Notes: a model not told the origin generated them from the letters alone. A DNA stretch of 21,938 nt from DASXHZ01 sp036488085 (GCA_036488085.1 DASXHZ010000075.1:1-21938), one strand, 5' to 3'; shown: positions 7,324 to 14,467, numbered from the stretch's first letter. Numbers and translations: made by a program.

Positions 7324-7758
7324 TCATCCTCGCCAAGCGGAATGGTCACCTGCGTTCGGCGACAATTCCAATACGGCGCGAATTGCGTCCCGTGAAAAAA
7401 CCTTCGCGTTTATGTCGATCTCGGTGCGACCTTCAATTGCCGCGGCTCGATCCACTTTTACGACCAGACGCAGAGGGCCAGTGAAGGGCCCGACGCGTAC
7501 AACAACTCGCGACCGACGAATGGAAGCTCGCGGAATGTCTGCAGTGCTAAAGAGGCTTCGAAACGTCAAAGTGCTATCAGTTATTACGATGCGGAACGAC
7601 ACGATCCAGAGGAAACAGATGGCTGCTGCGACAGCGATTACCGCCACGATCTCGCGCGCCTGTACGTACCGCCACTTGAGCGCAAATGCGCCCGCCGGAA
7701 TGGCAAAGATAATCGCAAAGACGACGTATGTCGAAGTCGCGGCGCGATAGATTTTCAC
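7324..7758 (-). CDS. Small membrane protein with PH-like domain, candidate Rhs immunity protein
   Basis: From the GTG at 7758 the product has 144 residues. Two hydrophobic helices near residues 10-27 and 38-56 are followed by a beta-rich part (FRIVITDSTLTFRSL, IPRASIRRSRVVVR) that resembles bacterial PH-like membrane proteins. The start lies 4 bases after the stop of the Rhs fragment, so the two are probably coupled. A small gene directly behind an Rhs toxin tip is normally its immunity gene; here the membrane location would suggest a toxin acting at or across the inner membrane. That function is inferred only from position. An upstream in-frame extension into the Rhs gene is less likely. Confidence 0.6.
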   Translation of the reverse strand: MKIYRAATSTYVVFAIIFAIPAGAFALKWRYVQAREIVAVIAVAAAICFLWIVSFRIVITDSTLTFRSLFSTADIPRASIRRSRVVVRVGPFTGPLRLVVKVDRAAAIEGRTEIDINAKVFSRDAIRAVLELSPNAGDHSAWRG

Positions 7759-7762
7759 ATTA

Positions 7763-9192
7763 TCAGTGACAGCCGCAAGTTGGCGACTCCTTCGTGATCT
7801 GCGATCCAATTGCACCTCCAACGATCGCGCCCTGATACGCCGCCGTTTCTTCTGCGCGACCAGCGAACATTTTAGCAGCCGTCCGCACGGTTACGCGCGT
7901 CGTCGCACCGGACCGCATGCGCCCGACCTGTGTTCGGAAGACGTGTATCCAACTGCCGTTCCCCTCCGTGATTCCGGGACGAAGCCCGCCGCCAAAGAAT
8001 GCGCCGGTCGCTGCGCCAACCGCGGTGTCAACGGCAAAGCTAGCGATGCTCGACGGGCAATCACTCATCCACTGTTTGATGCCGTTTGCGGCAGCAGCAC
8101 CTGCAGCGCCAGCGAGTGCGGGTCCGGTATAAAGAAGGGCCTCCCCACCTACGGCTCCGCCGACTGCGGCGGACACGTAATCCGATCCATCGCCAAGCGA
8201 TCCGGTTGTGGCGACATTTACCAACGCCTGAGCAGCAACACCGATGAGCGCGCCGCCCACGATAAAGGCGGCATCATCAACTCCGGTGTAGAGGCCGGTC
8301 GGATCCGTCATCGAGACGGGGTTCTGCAGCACGTACCCATAAAGATTCGTATCGCCGCCTGCGAACCCTAGCGGGTCACGGGTCGTCCAGCGGCCCGTCT
8401 GCGGGTCGTATTCTCGAGCGCCAAAATGAACGAAACCCTTGTCTGGATCGTATAGTCCTCCGGCGAATCGGAACGGTTGAAAGGAGGCATTAGAATCAGA
8501 GAGTATCGAACCATACTCGTCGTATGTGACCGACTCCGCGACTGTTCCACCGGAACCCTCGAGGAGATAGCGGGGGCTTCCCAACTGGTCGGTCACAAAT
8601 CGATAAGTACCGCCAGACCAAATCATGTAATCGGGTATATTCGGTCGGAGGCCGTGCACAAACCGTTTCGTGACATTTCCCGTGCCGTCCGTTTCAGCGA
8701 CGATGCGAAGCTGATCCGAATAGAGCCAGCCCTGAACCAACGTGCCATTCACCTTCTTGCCGACGCGACGATTCCACCCGTCGATGACGTAATCGATGAC
8801 GTTGCCGTTCGGCAGAACGACCCGTCTCAATAGACCGAACGCATCGTACGAATAGGTCGTCGTTCCACTCGCATCGACCTTGGTTTGGAGTTCGCCGCTC
8901 GTCGTGTAGGTGTACGTTGAGCCGGCGAATGATACGAGATGGTCCTGATCATCGAACGTCGCCGTGACGGGACCACTCGCGTCAGTTTTAGTCAAACGAT
9001 TGCCACTCGCATCGTAGTCGTAATGTCGCACGAGCGTGCCGCCGACCGATACGTCGGAAAGTCTTCCCGCGGTATCGTAGACATAGGTCGTGGCCGTAGT
9101 TTGACCATTCGCAGTCTCCGTGATGGACGACAGTCGGCCACCGTTGTCGCGACCGTATGACATCGTGAAAACAGTCGATGATCCAGCCTTGA
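7763..9192 (-). CDS. Rhs/YD-repeat protein, 5'-truncated, with variable C-terminal tip
   Basis: Homology begins abruptly at 9192 with YD-type repeats (TTYVYDTAGRLSDVSVGG, VRHYDYDASGNRLTKTD, TTTYSYDAFGLLRRV). The Rhs core follows (DQLGSPRYLL, YDEYGSIL, FAGGLYDPDKGFVHFGAREY, TGRWTTRDPLGFAGGDTNLYGY) and ends with DPTGLY at about 8288. The remaining 174 residues are a Gly/Ala-rich helical stretch and a Cys-containing tail ending CGCH, with no toxin motif I recognise. The frame stays open upstream to 9505, but only as antisense of the duplicated toxin fragment; the first Rhs-internal ATG is at 9163. This is an orphan tip lacking the N-terminal delivery region, probably silent unless recombined onto a full Rhs gene. 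Confidence 0.85.
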
Positions 9193-9408
9193 CCGCACGC
9201 GCGGTGCATGCCTTCGCCACGTTTCCGATCGAACGGCATGCGCATGAGTCGTACATCGCACGCATCTGGGCGTTGCGGCACAACTTCACTTCATACGACG
9301 CGTCATACGTCGCACTCGCGGAGGCGCTGAACGCTCCGCTGATCACCTGCGATGCGCCCCCTGGCTCGCGCCGCTGCGAAGTTTGTGGATGTAGAGATCG
9401 TGCGGTAG
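9193..9408 (+). pseudogene. PIN toxin 3' fragment, frameshifted
   Basis: This duplicate of the last 71 codons of the toxin gene (to the TAG at 9406-9408) lacks the first two catalytic acids. An extra C in the C-run at about 9357-9361 shifts the frame right after LITCDAP. It cannot encode a working nuclease. Confidence 0.92.
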
Positions 9409-9427
9409 CCGGTGCAGAAAGCCTCCG

Positions 9428-9445
9428 TGATGCGAGAATCGCATC
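9428..9445. repeat. Hairpin motif TGATGCGAGAATCGCATC, copy 2
   Basis: Identical to the 18-mer at 7017-7034, of which it is the duplicate within the direct repeat, and to 11701-11718. Confidence 0.8.
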
Positions 9446-9536
9446 CTCAAAGTCTCCCGCACCGCCCCCCCCTGGGCCGGAACCGAGAAGATCGAATCCG
9501 CTCACGTAGAGGAGGCCGTGCCGTACCGGGTTCTCG
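9440..9536 (+). pseudogene. comM 3'-end fragment, copy 2
   Basis: Same fragment as at 7029-7125, reading RILKVSRTAPPWAGTEKIES and then AHVEEAVPYRVLD in the comM frame. YRVLD is closer than copy 1 to the intact YRALD, so the two copies have diverged independently. Confidence 0.88.
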
Positions 9537-9581
9537 ATCTTTCGAGGGTAGGGATTGCCGGCTCTGTGTCACTCCGTAAGC

Positions 9582-9587
9582 AGGAGG
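9582..9587 (+). promoter_or_regulatory. AGGAGG ribosome binding site of the copper radical oxidase
   Basis: A perfect AGGAGG lies seven bases before the ATG at 9595. The identical site precedes the truncated duplicate at 7184. No convincing promoter is seen nearby, so transcription may enter from upstream. Confidence 0.8.
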
Positions 9588-9594
9588 ATCCGCC

Positions 9595-11022
9595 ATGCGC
9601 TTGCGCAAGATTGCTGTCCCTCTGCTTTTTGCCCTCGCCGCCCTTCCTCTCCCGGCCCAACAGGCGGTCGTCGGGGAATGGGGCGCGAAATTCGACTGGC
9701 CCGTGGTCGCCATCCACGCGCACCTTCTTCCGAACGGTCGTGTGCTGACGTGGGAGCGAAAAGACACGGTGCTCACGACCGAATCGTGGCTGTGGGACCC
9801 GAAGACCGGACATTTCTCGAAGGTCTTGAACCCATACGCGAGCGTCTTCTGCTCCGGGCACACGTTTCTTCCCGACGGAACGCTGCTCGTCACCGGCGGA
9901 CATCACTTCCGAGACGGTGACGGAGAGAAAACCGCGACGCTCTACCACACCGCCACCGAACAGTGGACCAAGGGGCCGAACATGAACGGCGGCCGCTGGT
10001 ACCCGACGAACCTGATCCTTCGCAACGGCGACGTCGTCACGATGTCGGGTAGCCAGAACGGTAGCGACGCGATCATCCCGAATCCATTGCCGCAGGTATG
10101 GCAGACGGCGACGAGCACCTGGCGCGATCTGACCGGTGCCATACGCACGCTCGATCTCTATCCGCAAGTGCTGCTGGCGCCCGACGGCCGTCCTTTCGTG
10201 GCCGGTCCGCAGCCGCAGACGCTCTACCTCAACACCGCCGGAACCGGCTCGTGGGAGAACGGGCCGAAGACGGGCGGTGTCTATCGCGACTACGGTTCGG
10301 CGGTCGAGTACGAGCCAGGCAAGCTCCTCATCGTCGGCGGGGGTCCACCGGTAAACACGGCGGAGATCATCGACCTCAACGCCGCCTCGCCGAAATGGAC
10401 GTTTACGGAGCCGATGAAGTTCAAGCGCCGGCAACTGAACGCGACCCTCTTGCCGGACGGCAAAGTGCTGGTCACCGGCGGATCGAGCGCGCCGGGCTTC
10501 AACAACGCGGACGGCTCAGTCTTCGCGGCGGAGATGTGGGACCCGAAGAGCGGCAAGTGGACGACGATGGCCAGCATGAAGGTGCGGCGCCTCTACCACT
10601 CCACGGCCGTGCTGCTGCCGGACGGCCGCGTCCTCTCGGCCGGCGGGGGGATGCCTCCGAGCCCCGAGGGCGGTGATAAGGATCATCGCGACGCGGAGAT
10701 CTACTCGCCACCGTACTTGTTCAACGGACCGCGGCCGGCCATCACCGCCGCGCCCGAGCGCGTCGGGTTCGGCGAGGAGTTCCGCGTCGATACGCCGGAA
10801 GCGGCGAATATCGAGCAGGTGACCTGGATCCGCCTCTCATCGGTGACGCACGCGTTCAACCAAAGCCAGCGCTTCAACCGGCTGCACATCGTCTCGAAGA
10901 ATGCCGGCCACGTGATCGTCACGGCGCCCTCGAATGCGGCCTGTCCGCCGGGGCCGTACCTGCTGTTCGTGCTCAACGGCAAAGGCGTGCCGTCTGTCGG
11001 AAAGGTGGTGTTCATCCGATGA
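9595..11022 (+). CDS. Secreted copper radical oxidase (galactose oxidase/glyoxal oxidase/GlxA-like)
   Basis: The 475-residue product starts with a Sec signal (MRLRKIAVPLLFALAALPLP, cleavage near 22), has a kelch-type propeller with repeated LLPDGKVLVTGG-like blades, and ends in the galactose-oxidase C-terminal beta domain (about 370-475, PPYLFNGPRPAIT). Compared from memory with galactose oxidase, all active-site residues are present: C86 in FCSGHT and Y136 in GRWYPT for the Tyr-Cys cofactor, Y334 and H335 in RLYHSTAVLLPDGRV, and H419 in SVTHAFNQSQR. The enzyme should oxidise an alcohol or aldehyde to a more oxidised product with release of hydrogen peroxide; substrate unknown. The stop overlaps the start of a SCO-type copper chaperone gene. 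The 5' end lies in a duplicated block and a truncated copy sits at 7184. Confidence 0.88.
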   Translation: MRLRKIAVPLLFALAALPLPAQQAVVGEWGAKFDWPVVAIHAHLLPNGRVLTWERKDTVLTTESWLWDPKTGHFSKVLNPYASVFCSGHTFLPDGTLLVTGGHHFRDGDGEKTATLYHTATEQWTKGPNMNGGRWYPTNLILRNGDVVTMSGSQNGSDAIIPNPLPQVWQTATSTWRDLTGAIRTLDLYPQVLLAPDGRPFVAGPQPQTLYLNTAGTGSWENGPKTGGVYRDYGSAVEYEPGKLLIVGGGPPVNTAEIIDLNAASPKWTFTEPMKFKRRQLNATLLPDGKVLVTGGSSAPGFNNADGSVFAAEMWDPKSGKWTTMASMKVRRLYHSTAVLLPDGRVLSAGGGMPPSPEGGDKDHRDAEIYSPPYLFNGPRPAITAAPERVGFGEEFRVDTPEAANIEQVTWIRLSSVTHAFNQSQRFNRLHIVSKNAGHVIVTAPSNAACPPGPYLLFVLNGKGVPSVGKVVFIR

Positions 11023-11552
11023 TCGGGCCGCTGCTGCTCGCGGCGGCGCTGCACGCGCCGCTGATGGAGCTTCCCGCGCCGTTGCCTGACGTCGAGATCG
11101 TCGATCAGGACGGCCGGACGCATCATTTCTACTCCGACCTGATCGAGGGAAAGCTCGTGGTCGTCAACGCTGTCTACGCGAGTTGTACGAACGTCTGCCC
11201 AATGATGGAGCGCTCATTTGCAAACCTGCAGGACGCCCTCGGTGAGCGTCTCGGCAAGGACGTGTTTCTGATCTCGATCTCGCGCGATCCTGATCGCGAT
11301 ACGCCGGCGCGGCTCAAGGAGTACGGCCGGCGCTTCCACGCGAAGCCGGGTTGGATGTTCGTCACCGGCCGGCACGACGCGATCGATCGCGTGCTGCGCG
11401 CGCTGACCGGCGACCGCGCTTTGCCGGGGGGCCATTCCACAGTCGCGTGGATCGGCAACGGCGCGAATGGGGCGTGGCTGCGCACGTATGGGGCAGATGA
11501 GCCGTCGCAGACGATCGAACTGCTGAACGAGGTCGCTACGCGCAGTCCATGA
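11019..11552 (+). CDS. SCO1/SenC/PrrC-type copper chaperone
   Basis: The 177-residue product has a short hydrophobic N-terminus (MIGPLLLAAALHAPL) and a thioredoxin fold with the SCO copper motif C56-x3-C60 (YASCTNVCPMM) and the conserved distal His at 139 (PGGHSTVAWIG). SCO proteins bind copper and deliver it, classically to cytochrome oxidase CuA. The ATG overlaps the oxidase stop (ATGA), so the two genes are coupled and the natural client here is the copper radical oxidase. That pairing echoes the involvement of Sco in copper supply to GlxA in Streptomyces. The N-terminus is short for a membrane anchor, so export as a signal peptide or anchor is uncertain. Confidence 0.88.
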   Translation: MIGPLLLAAALHAPLMELPAPLPDVEIVDQDGRTHHFYSDLIEGKLVVVNAVYASCTNVCPMMERSFANLQDALGERLGKDVFLISISRDPDRDTPARLKEYGRRFHAKPGWMFVTGRHDAIDRVLRALTGDRALPGGHSTVAWIGNGANGAWLRTYGADEPSQTIELLNEVATRSP

Positions 11553-11661
11553 GTCGCACTCACTGACTCGCCTTCGACACGAGCCGCATCGGTCTGGACC
11601 TGCTCGTCGCGCGTCTGGTATCGGATCGATTGCCTAGGCCTCCCCGTTCGCGCTCAGGCAA

Positions 11662-11703
11662 GCGGCGCAGTACCGGGCGCTGGATCGAGCGTACTTCCAA
11701 TGA
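11662..11703 (+). pseudogene. comM C-terminal fragment with stop codon
   Basis: Read in frame it gives AAQYRALDRAYFQ and a TGA stop, against AVQYRALDRAYFS in the intact comM (6241-6279). About 34 of 37 bases match before divergence. It marks the right limit of the comM-remnant zone that begins after the intact gene. The region 11553-11661 before it shows nothing I can identify. Confidence 0.8.
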
Positions 11704-11726
11704 TGCGAGAATCGCATCATGGAAGT
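11693..11726. promoter_or_regulatory. Long hairpin containing motif copy 3, upstream of padR
   Basis: The left arm 11693-11708 and right arm 11712-11726 pair over 15 bp with one bulged A and a GAA loop. The core is the shared 18-mer TGATGCGAGAATCGCATC, and its first TGA is the stop of the comM fragment. It ends five bases before the padR start, so it could act as an operator, or mask the ribosome binding site in RNA. Confidence 0.6.
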
Positions 11727-11731
11727 GACGG

Positions 11732-12274
11732 ATGCGCAGTGAACTGACGGAGCTCGAGCGGTGCACACTCGGGGTGATCTGGCGCGACGGGCCGATGACG
11801 GCGTATGAGGTTGCGGCGCTGTATGCACGCTCGCTGTCGCCGTATTGGAGTGGGAGCGCCGGGGCGGTGTATCCGCTCGTCAAGCGTCTGCGGCAGCGGG
11901 GGCTCATTCATGGATCGCGCCGCGCGTGGAACGGGAAGAAGAAGACGGTCCTGGAAGTGACGGATACGGGGATCGTGGCCTTGCGGGAGTGGCTCACGCC
12001 GCCGCTGCCGTCCGACGCCGCTGCGCCGTCGCACTACCCGCTGCGGACGCGGCTCTTCTTCGTCGACGTCCTCAGCGACCGCGAGAAGCGTGCGTTCTTC
12101 CGCGATGCCGAGCGGGCTGTCCGCGAACAGCTCGTTGCGGTGCGTGAGCAGCGGAGGAAGGATACGGAGGCTGCCAACACCTCCGAGGCGATCGGGTCGC
12201 TCGGCGTCATGTACGAGCTCGAGGCGCGGCTGCGATGGCTGCGTGCCGTGCGTACAACGCTCGGCATCCGCTGA
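11732..12274 (+). CDS. PadR-family transcriptional regulator
   Basis: The product has 180 residues. The N-terminal winged helix reads ELERCTLGVIWRDGPMTAYEVAALY, then GAVYPLVKRLRQRGLI and a wing KKTVLEVTDTGIVALREWL, the usual PadR order. The C-terminal half is a charged helical region (DREKRAFFRDAERAVREQLV and beyond) that forms the dimerisation coiled coil in PadR proteins. PadR regulators generally repress their own and neighbouring genes and respond to small molecules. It lies 73 bases upstream of the S10 peptidase gene on the same strand. Palindromes sit before its own start (11693-11726) and before the peptidase (12297-12309), which would suit autoregulation and control of the peptidase. 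The inducer is unknown. Confidence 0.85.
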   Translation: MRSELTELERCTLGVIWRDGPMTAYEVAALYARSLSPYWSGSAGAVYPLVKRLRQRGLIHGSRRAWNGKKKTVLEVTDTGIVALREWLTPPLPSDAAAPSHYPLRTRLFFVDVLSDREKRAFFRDAERAVREQLVAVREQRRKDTEAANTSEAIGSLGVMYELEARLRWLRAVRTTLGIR

Positions 12275-12296
12275 TACCAAGCAGTTTCTCGATCGG

Positions 12297-12309
12297 TTAC
12301 GAATCGTAA
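12297..12309. promoter_or_regulatory. Palindrome TTACGAATCGTAA, candidate operator
   Basis: A perfect 6-1-6 inverted repeat in the short gap between padR and the peptidase gene. It differs in sequence from the hairpin before padR, so a common regulator for both sites is not assured. Confidence 0.4.
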
Positions 12310-12347
12310 TACGGCGGCGGCGTACCTTTTGGCGAGGAGGTGCACGC

Positions 12348-13877
12348 TTGAAATCGAGACTCGCTCAATGGGTGGTGGTGTTCTTTGCCGCGTTCGCGGT
12401 GCTGGGGCAGACTCCTCCCGACAAGAAGCCGCCGGAAAAGCCCGAGGAACGGCCCGCCAAGTTCGTTCGGACGCACCACATCCGGCTCGACGGCGCCGAC
12501 GTGCCGTACACCACGACCGCCGAAGAGATCATCCTCAAAGACGCTGCGGGGAAGAGCACCGCGCGCTTCTTCACCATCTCCTACACCAAGGACGGCATTT
12601 CGAATCCCGAGACGCGCCCGGTCACGTTCGTCTTCAACGGTGGCCCGGGCTCCGCGTCCATCTGGCTGCACTTCGGGCTGGTCGGCCCGCGCGTCATCGA
12701 CATCCCGAGCGACGCGCAGGACCCGGGCGCGCCGCCGTACAAGATGCGCGACAACCCGTCGACGATCTTCCGCGCCACCGATCTAGTGTTCGTCGACCCG
12801 GTCGGTACCGGCTACAGCCGTGCGACAGGGGAGAAGAAGGATGAAGACTTCTGGGGGTTCGACGAGGATGCCGACTCCGTCGCGGAGTTCATCCGCGCAT
12901 TCATCACCCAGCACGCGCGCTGGAACTCGCCGAAGTACATCCTCGGTGAGAGCTACGGCGGCATTCGCGGGTCGCTCCTCGTGCAGCGTCTCCAGCAGAA
13001 CCTCGGCATCGCGCTCAACGGCGCCGTCCTCATCTCGCCGGCGCTGAACGTGGCGACGCTCCCGTTCTCCTTTCAGGGGAACGATCAGGCGTACGCGACC
13101 TCGCTGCCGCCGATGGCCGCCACCGCGTACTACCACCACCGGCTCGGCGATGAGTTCAAGGACCTCGACTCGCTGCTGCGCGAGGTCGAGACGTTCGCGG
13201 GAGGGGAGTACCTCACGGCGCTCTTCCGCGGCGACCGGCTCGACCCCCAGGAAAAGCAGAAGGTCGCGGCGGAGCTCCACCGCGTGCTCGGACTCCCGAC
13301 CGATTACATCCTCCGCAGCAACCTACGCGTCCATCCCTTCCGGTTCGCGAAGGAATTGCTCCGCGATCAAGGGAAGGCCCTCGGCCTCCTCGACGGCCGC
13401 TATACGCAGAGTGAGCTTGACAACGTCGCCGACGTCTCGCAATTCGAACCCTTCATCACCAAGACCAGTCCGATCTACGCGGCGCTGTTCCAGACCTACC
13501 TGCGCAACGACCTCGGCGTCGATTACGAGCGCCGCTACATGACCGGCAACGCCGACGCCGGCGCGAAATGGAAACGCCCGGCGGCCAGCGCCTCCGCCTT
13601 CGCCGGCTTCCCCGACGCCACCGCCGCGCTGGCGCAGGGGACGAAAGACAACGAGGCATTCCGCATCTTCGCAGCCGGCGGCTACAACGACCTGATCACG
13701 TCCTACTACGCGACGCAGTACAACCTCGATCACAGCGGTATCGATGCGGGCCGCTACAGCATGCACATCTATCCCGGTGGCCACATGATGTACCTCCACC
13801 GTCCCTCGGGTGAGGCCATCTCCAACGACATCGTGAAGTTCATGACCGTCACTCCACTGGCAGGTTCTTCCGGATGA
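12348..13877 (+). CDS. Secreted serine carboxypeptidase-like protein (peptidase S10)
   Basis: I place the start at the TTG at 12348 because a strong GAGGAGGTG ribosome binding site (12334-12342) precedes it and the product then begins with a signal peptide (MKSRLAQWVVVFFAAFAVLG) followed by a Pro/Lys-rich linker. The 509-residue protein has the S10 oxyanion segment FNGGPGSASIW (N97, G98, G99), nucleophile S202 in GESYGG, the candidate Asp D448 in GGYNDLIT and the His H479 in YPGGHMMY. Family members remove C-terminal amino acids, often at acidic pH, in the periplasm or outside the cell. The frame is open upstream to 12090 but only inside padR. Its last 29 bases overlap the decayed nuclease on the other strand. 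Confidence 0.9.
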   Translation: MKSRLAQWVVVFFAAFAVLGQTPPDKKPPEKPEERPAKFVRTHHIRLDGADVPYTTTAEEIILKDAAGKSTARFFTISYTKDGISNPETRPVTFVFNGGPGSASIWLHFGLVGPRVIDIPSDAQDPGAPPYKMRDNPSTIFRATDLVFVDPVGTGYSRATGEKKDEDFWGFDEDADSVAEFIRAFITQHARWNSPKYILGESYGGIRGSLLVQRLQQNLGIALNGAVLISPALNVATLPFSFQGNDQAYATSLPPMAATAYYHHRLGDEFKDLDSLLREVETFAGGEYLTALFRGDRLDPQEKQKVAAELHRVLGLPTDYILRSNLRVHPFRFAKELLRDQGKALGLLDGRYTQSELDNVADVSQFEPFITKTSPIYAALFQTYLRNDLGVDYERRYMTGNADAGAKWKRPAASASAFAGFPDATAALAQGTKDNEAFRIFAAGGYNDLITSYYATQYNLDHSGIDAGRYSMHIYPGGHMMYLHRPSGEAISNDIVKFMTVTPLAGSSG

Positions 13878-14439
13878 TGTCCGCCAGCCGGACTCCGGCC
13901 TGCTCGAGGCGCGTTTCGACTTCCTCCTGATGCTTGTCCTGGTAAGTCTGCTTCAGCGTCCGTCCCGGACCGGGGAGCGCGCTACATGAGGAGCCGTCGT
14001 CCGAGCAATACTCGGTCGGCGGCTCGATCGTGAGCTGATACGACTCGTGCGCCCACGCGACCGGCGTCGCGCCCTCCAGTCGGAAACGTCTTCGTCCGTG
14101 ATGCTCGCGTTCAGGCCGTCCGCGAAGGCCTTCCAGCCGTCCTGCGCTTCGTCATTGGCGATGATCCCGCTGTCCCCACACGCTGTGCAGCGCCTTCGAC
14201 GTGTAGAGGCCACCGTCGATCGGCTTGATCTTGTTGCCGCCCTGATCGTCGGCATAGCTGACGTGGAGCGGCTGATGGATGTCGCCCACCCAGTGGAGCC
14301 GGTTGACCTCTTTCTGGTGCGCGTGATCGAGCCGCAGGTACGCGATTTCACAGACGGTGCGATGGCCGTCCGGCCCCCAGGCGAGCGCGGTACCGGCGGC
14401 GGCGAACAGCAAGAGCATCGTGATCGTACGGATTCTCAT
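13849..14439 (-). pseudogene. S1/P1 nuclease remnant with internal deletion and frameshifts
   Basis: The N-terminus from the ATG at 14439 is a good signal peptide leading to mature WGPDGH (W21, H26), the zinc-binding start of S1/P1 nucleases. After VNRL the sequence jumps directly to HWVGDIHQPLHV and DDQGGNK, so roughly 80-100 central residues carrying other zinc ligands are missing. An extra G in the G-run near 14174-14177 shifts the frame; GIIANDEAQDGWKAFADGLN then follows in the second frame. A second indel near 14083 restores the first frame for ATPVAWAHESYQL and the AGVRLADIIRKNLPVE end. The stop at 13849 lies inside the convergent peptidase gene. Enzymatic activity is very unlikely. Confidence 0.82.
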
Positions 14440-14451
14440 GGGGGTAGGACC

Positions 14452-14467
14452 CTCCTACAGGTAGGAG
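14452..14467. repeat. Inverted repeat CTCCTAC-AG-GTAGGAG
   Basis: A perfect 7-bp inverted repeat with a two-base centre, plus a nearby GTAGGA copy, directly upstream of the decayed nuclease start on the minus strand. It may be an old operator of that gene. Confidence 0.5.

Larger units (their letters stand above)
7301..9192 (-). mobile_element. Inserted Rhs C-terminal/immunity module between the direct repeats
   Basis: This 1.9-kb segment is unrelated to the flanking duplicated blocks and is opposite in orientation to its neighbours. It contains exactly the 3' part of an Rhs gene and a small downstream gene whose stop lies 24 bases from the left junction. Base composition is visibly lower in GC (for example 27 G or C in the 60 bases at 7561-7620). 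No transposase or terminal inverted repeats were seen. The flanking direct repeats fit single-crossover integration of a circular molecule sharing that block, which is inference. Confidence 0.65.
9193..9711 (+). repeat. Direct repeat copy 2 (519 bp)
   Basis: It matches 6783-7300 with about 12 substitutions and one extra C in the C-run at about 9357-9361. It contains a 5'-truncated toxin fragment, the comM fragment and the intact start of the copper radical oxidase, which reads through the right edge of the repeat. Because the toxin is complete only with copy 1 and the oxidase only with copy 2, the ancestral order was toxin, comM fragment, oxidase, with the Rhs module inserted later. Confidence 0.97.

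Noticed and set aside
7184..7750. 188-codon frame starting with the oxidase signal peptide
   Set aside because: Real homology ends at 7300; the rest is antisense to the small membrane-protein gene, so it is a junction artefact.
7301..9192. Classical transposon insertion
   Set aside because: No transposase, terminal inverted repeats or short target duplication at the edges; the flanking duplication is over 500 bp.
9193..9505. N-terminal extension of the Rhs frame into the duplicated block
   Set aside because: It is the antisense of the toxin fragment and has no Rhs-like features; homology begins at 9192.
6783..9711. Assembly duplication as the cause of the direct repeat
   Set aside because: The copies differ at about 13 positions including a frameshift, and the insert has clear gene content; still worth a long-read check.
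12090..12347. Upstream extension of the S10 peptidase
   Set aside because: It lies inside padR in another frame; the TTG at 12348 has a ribosome binding site and yields a signal peptide.
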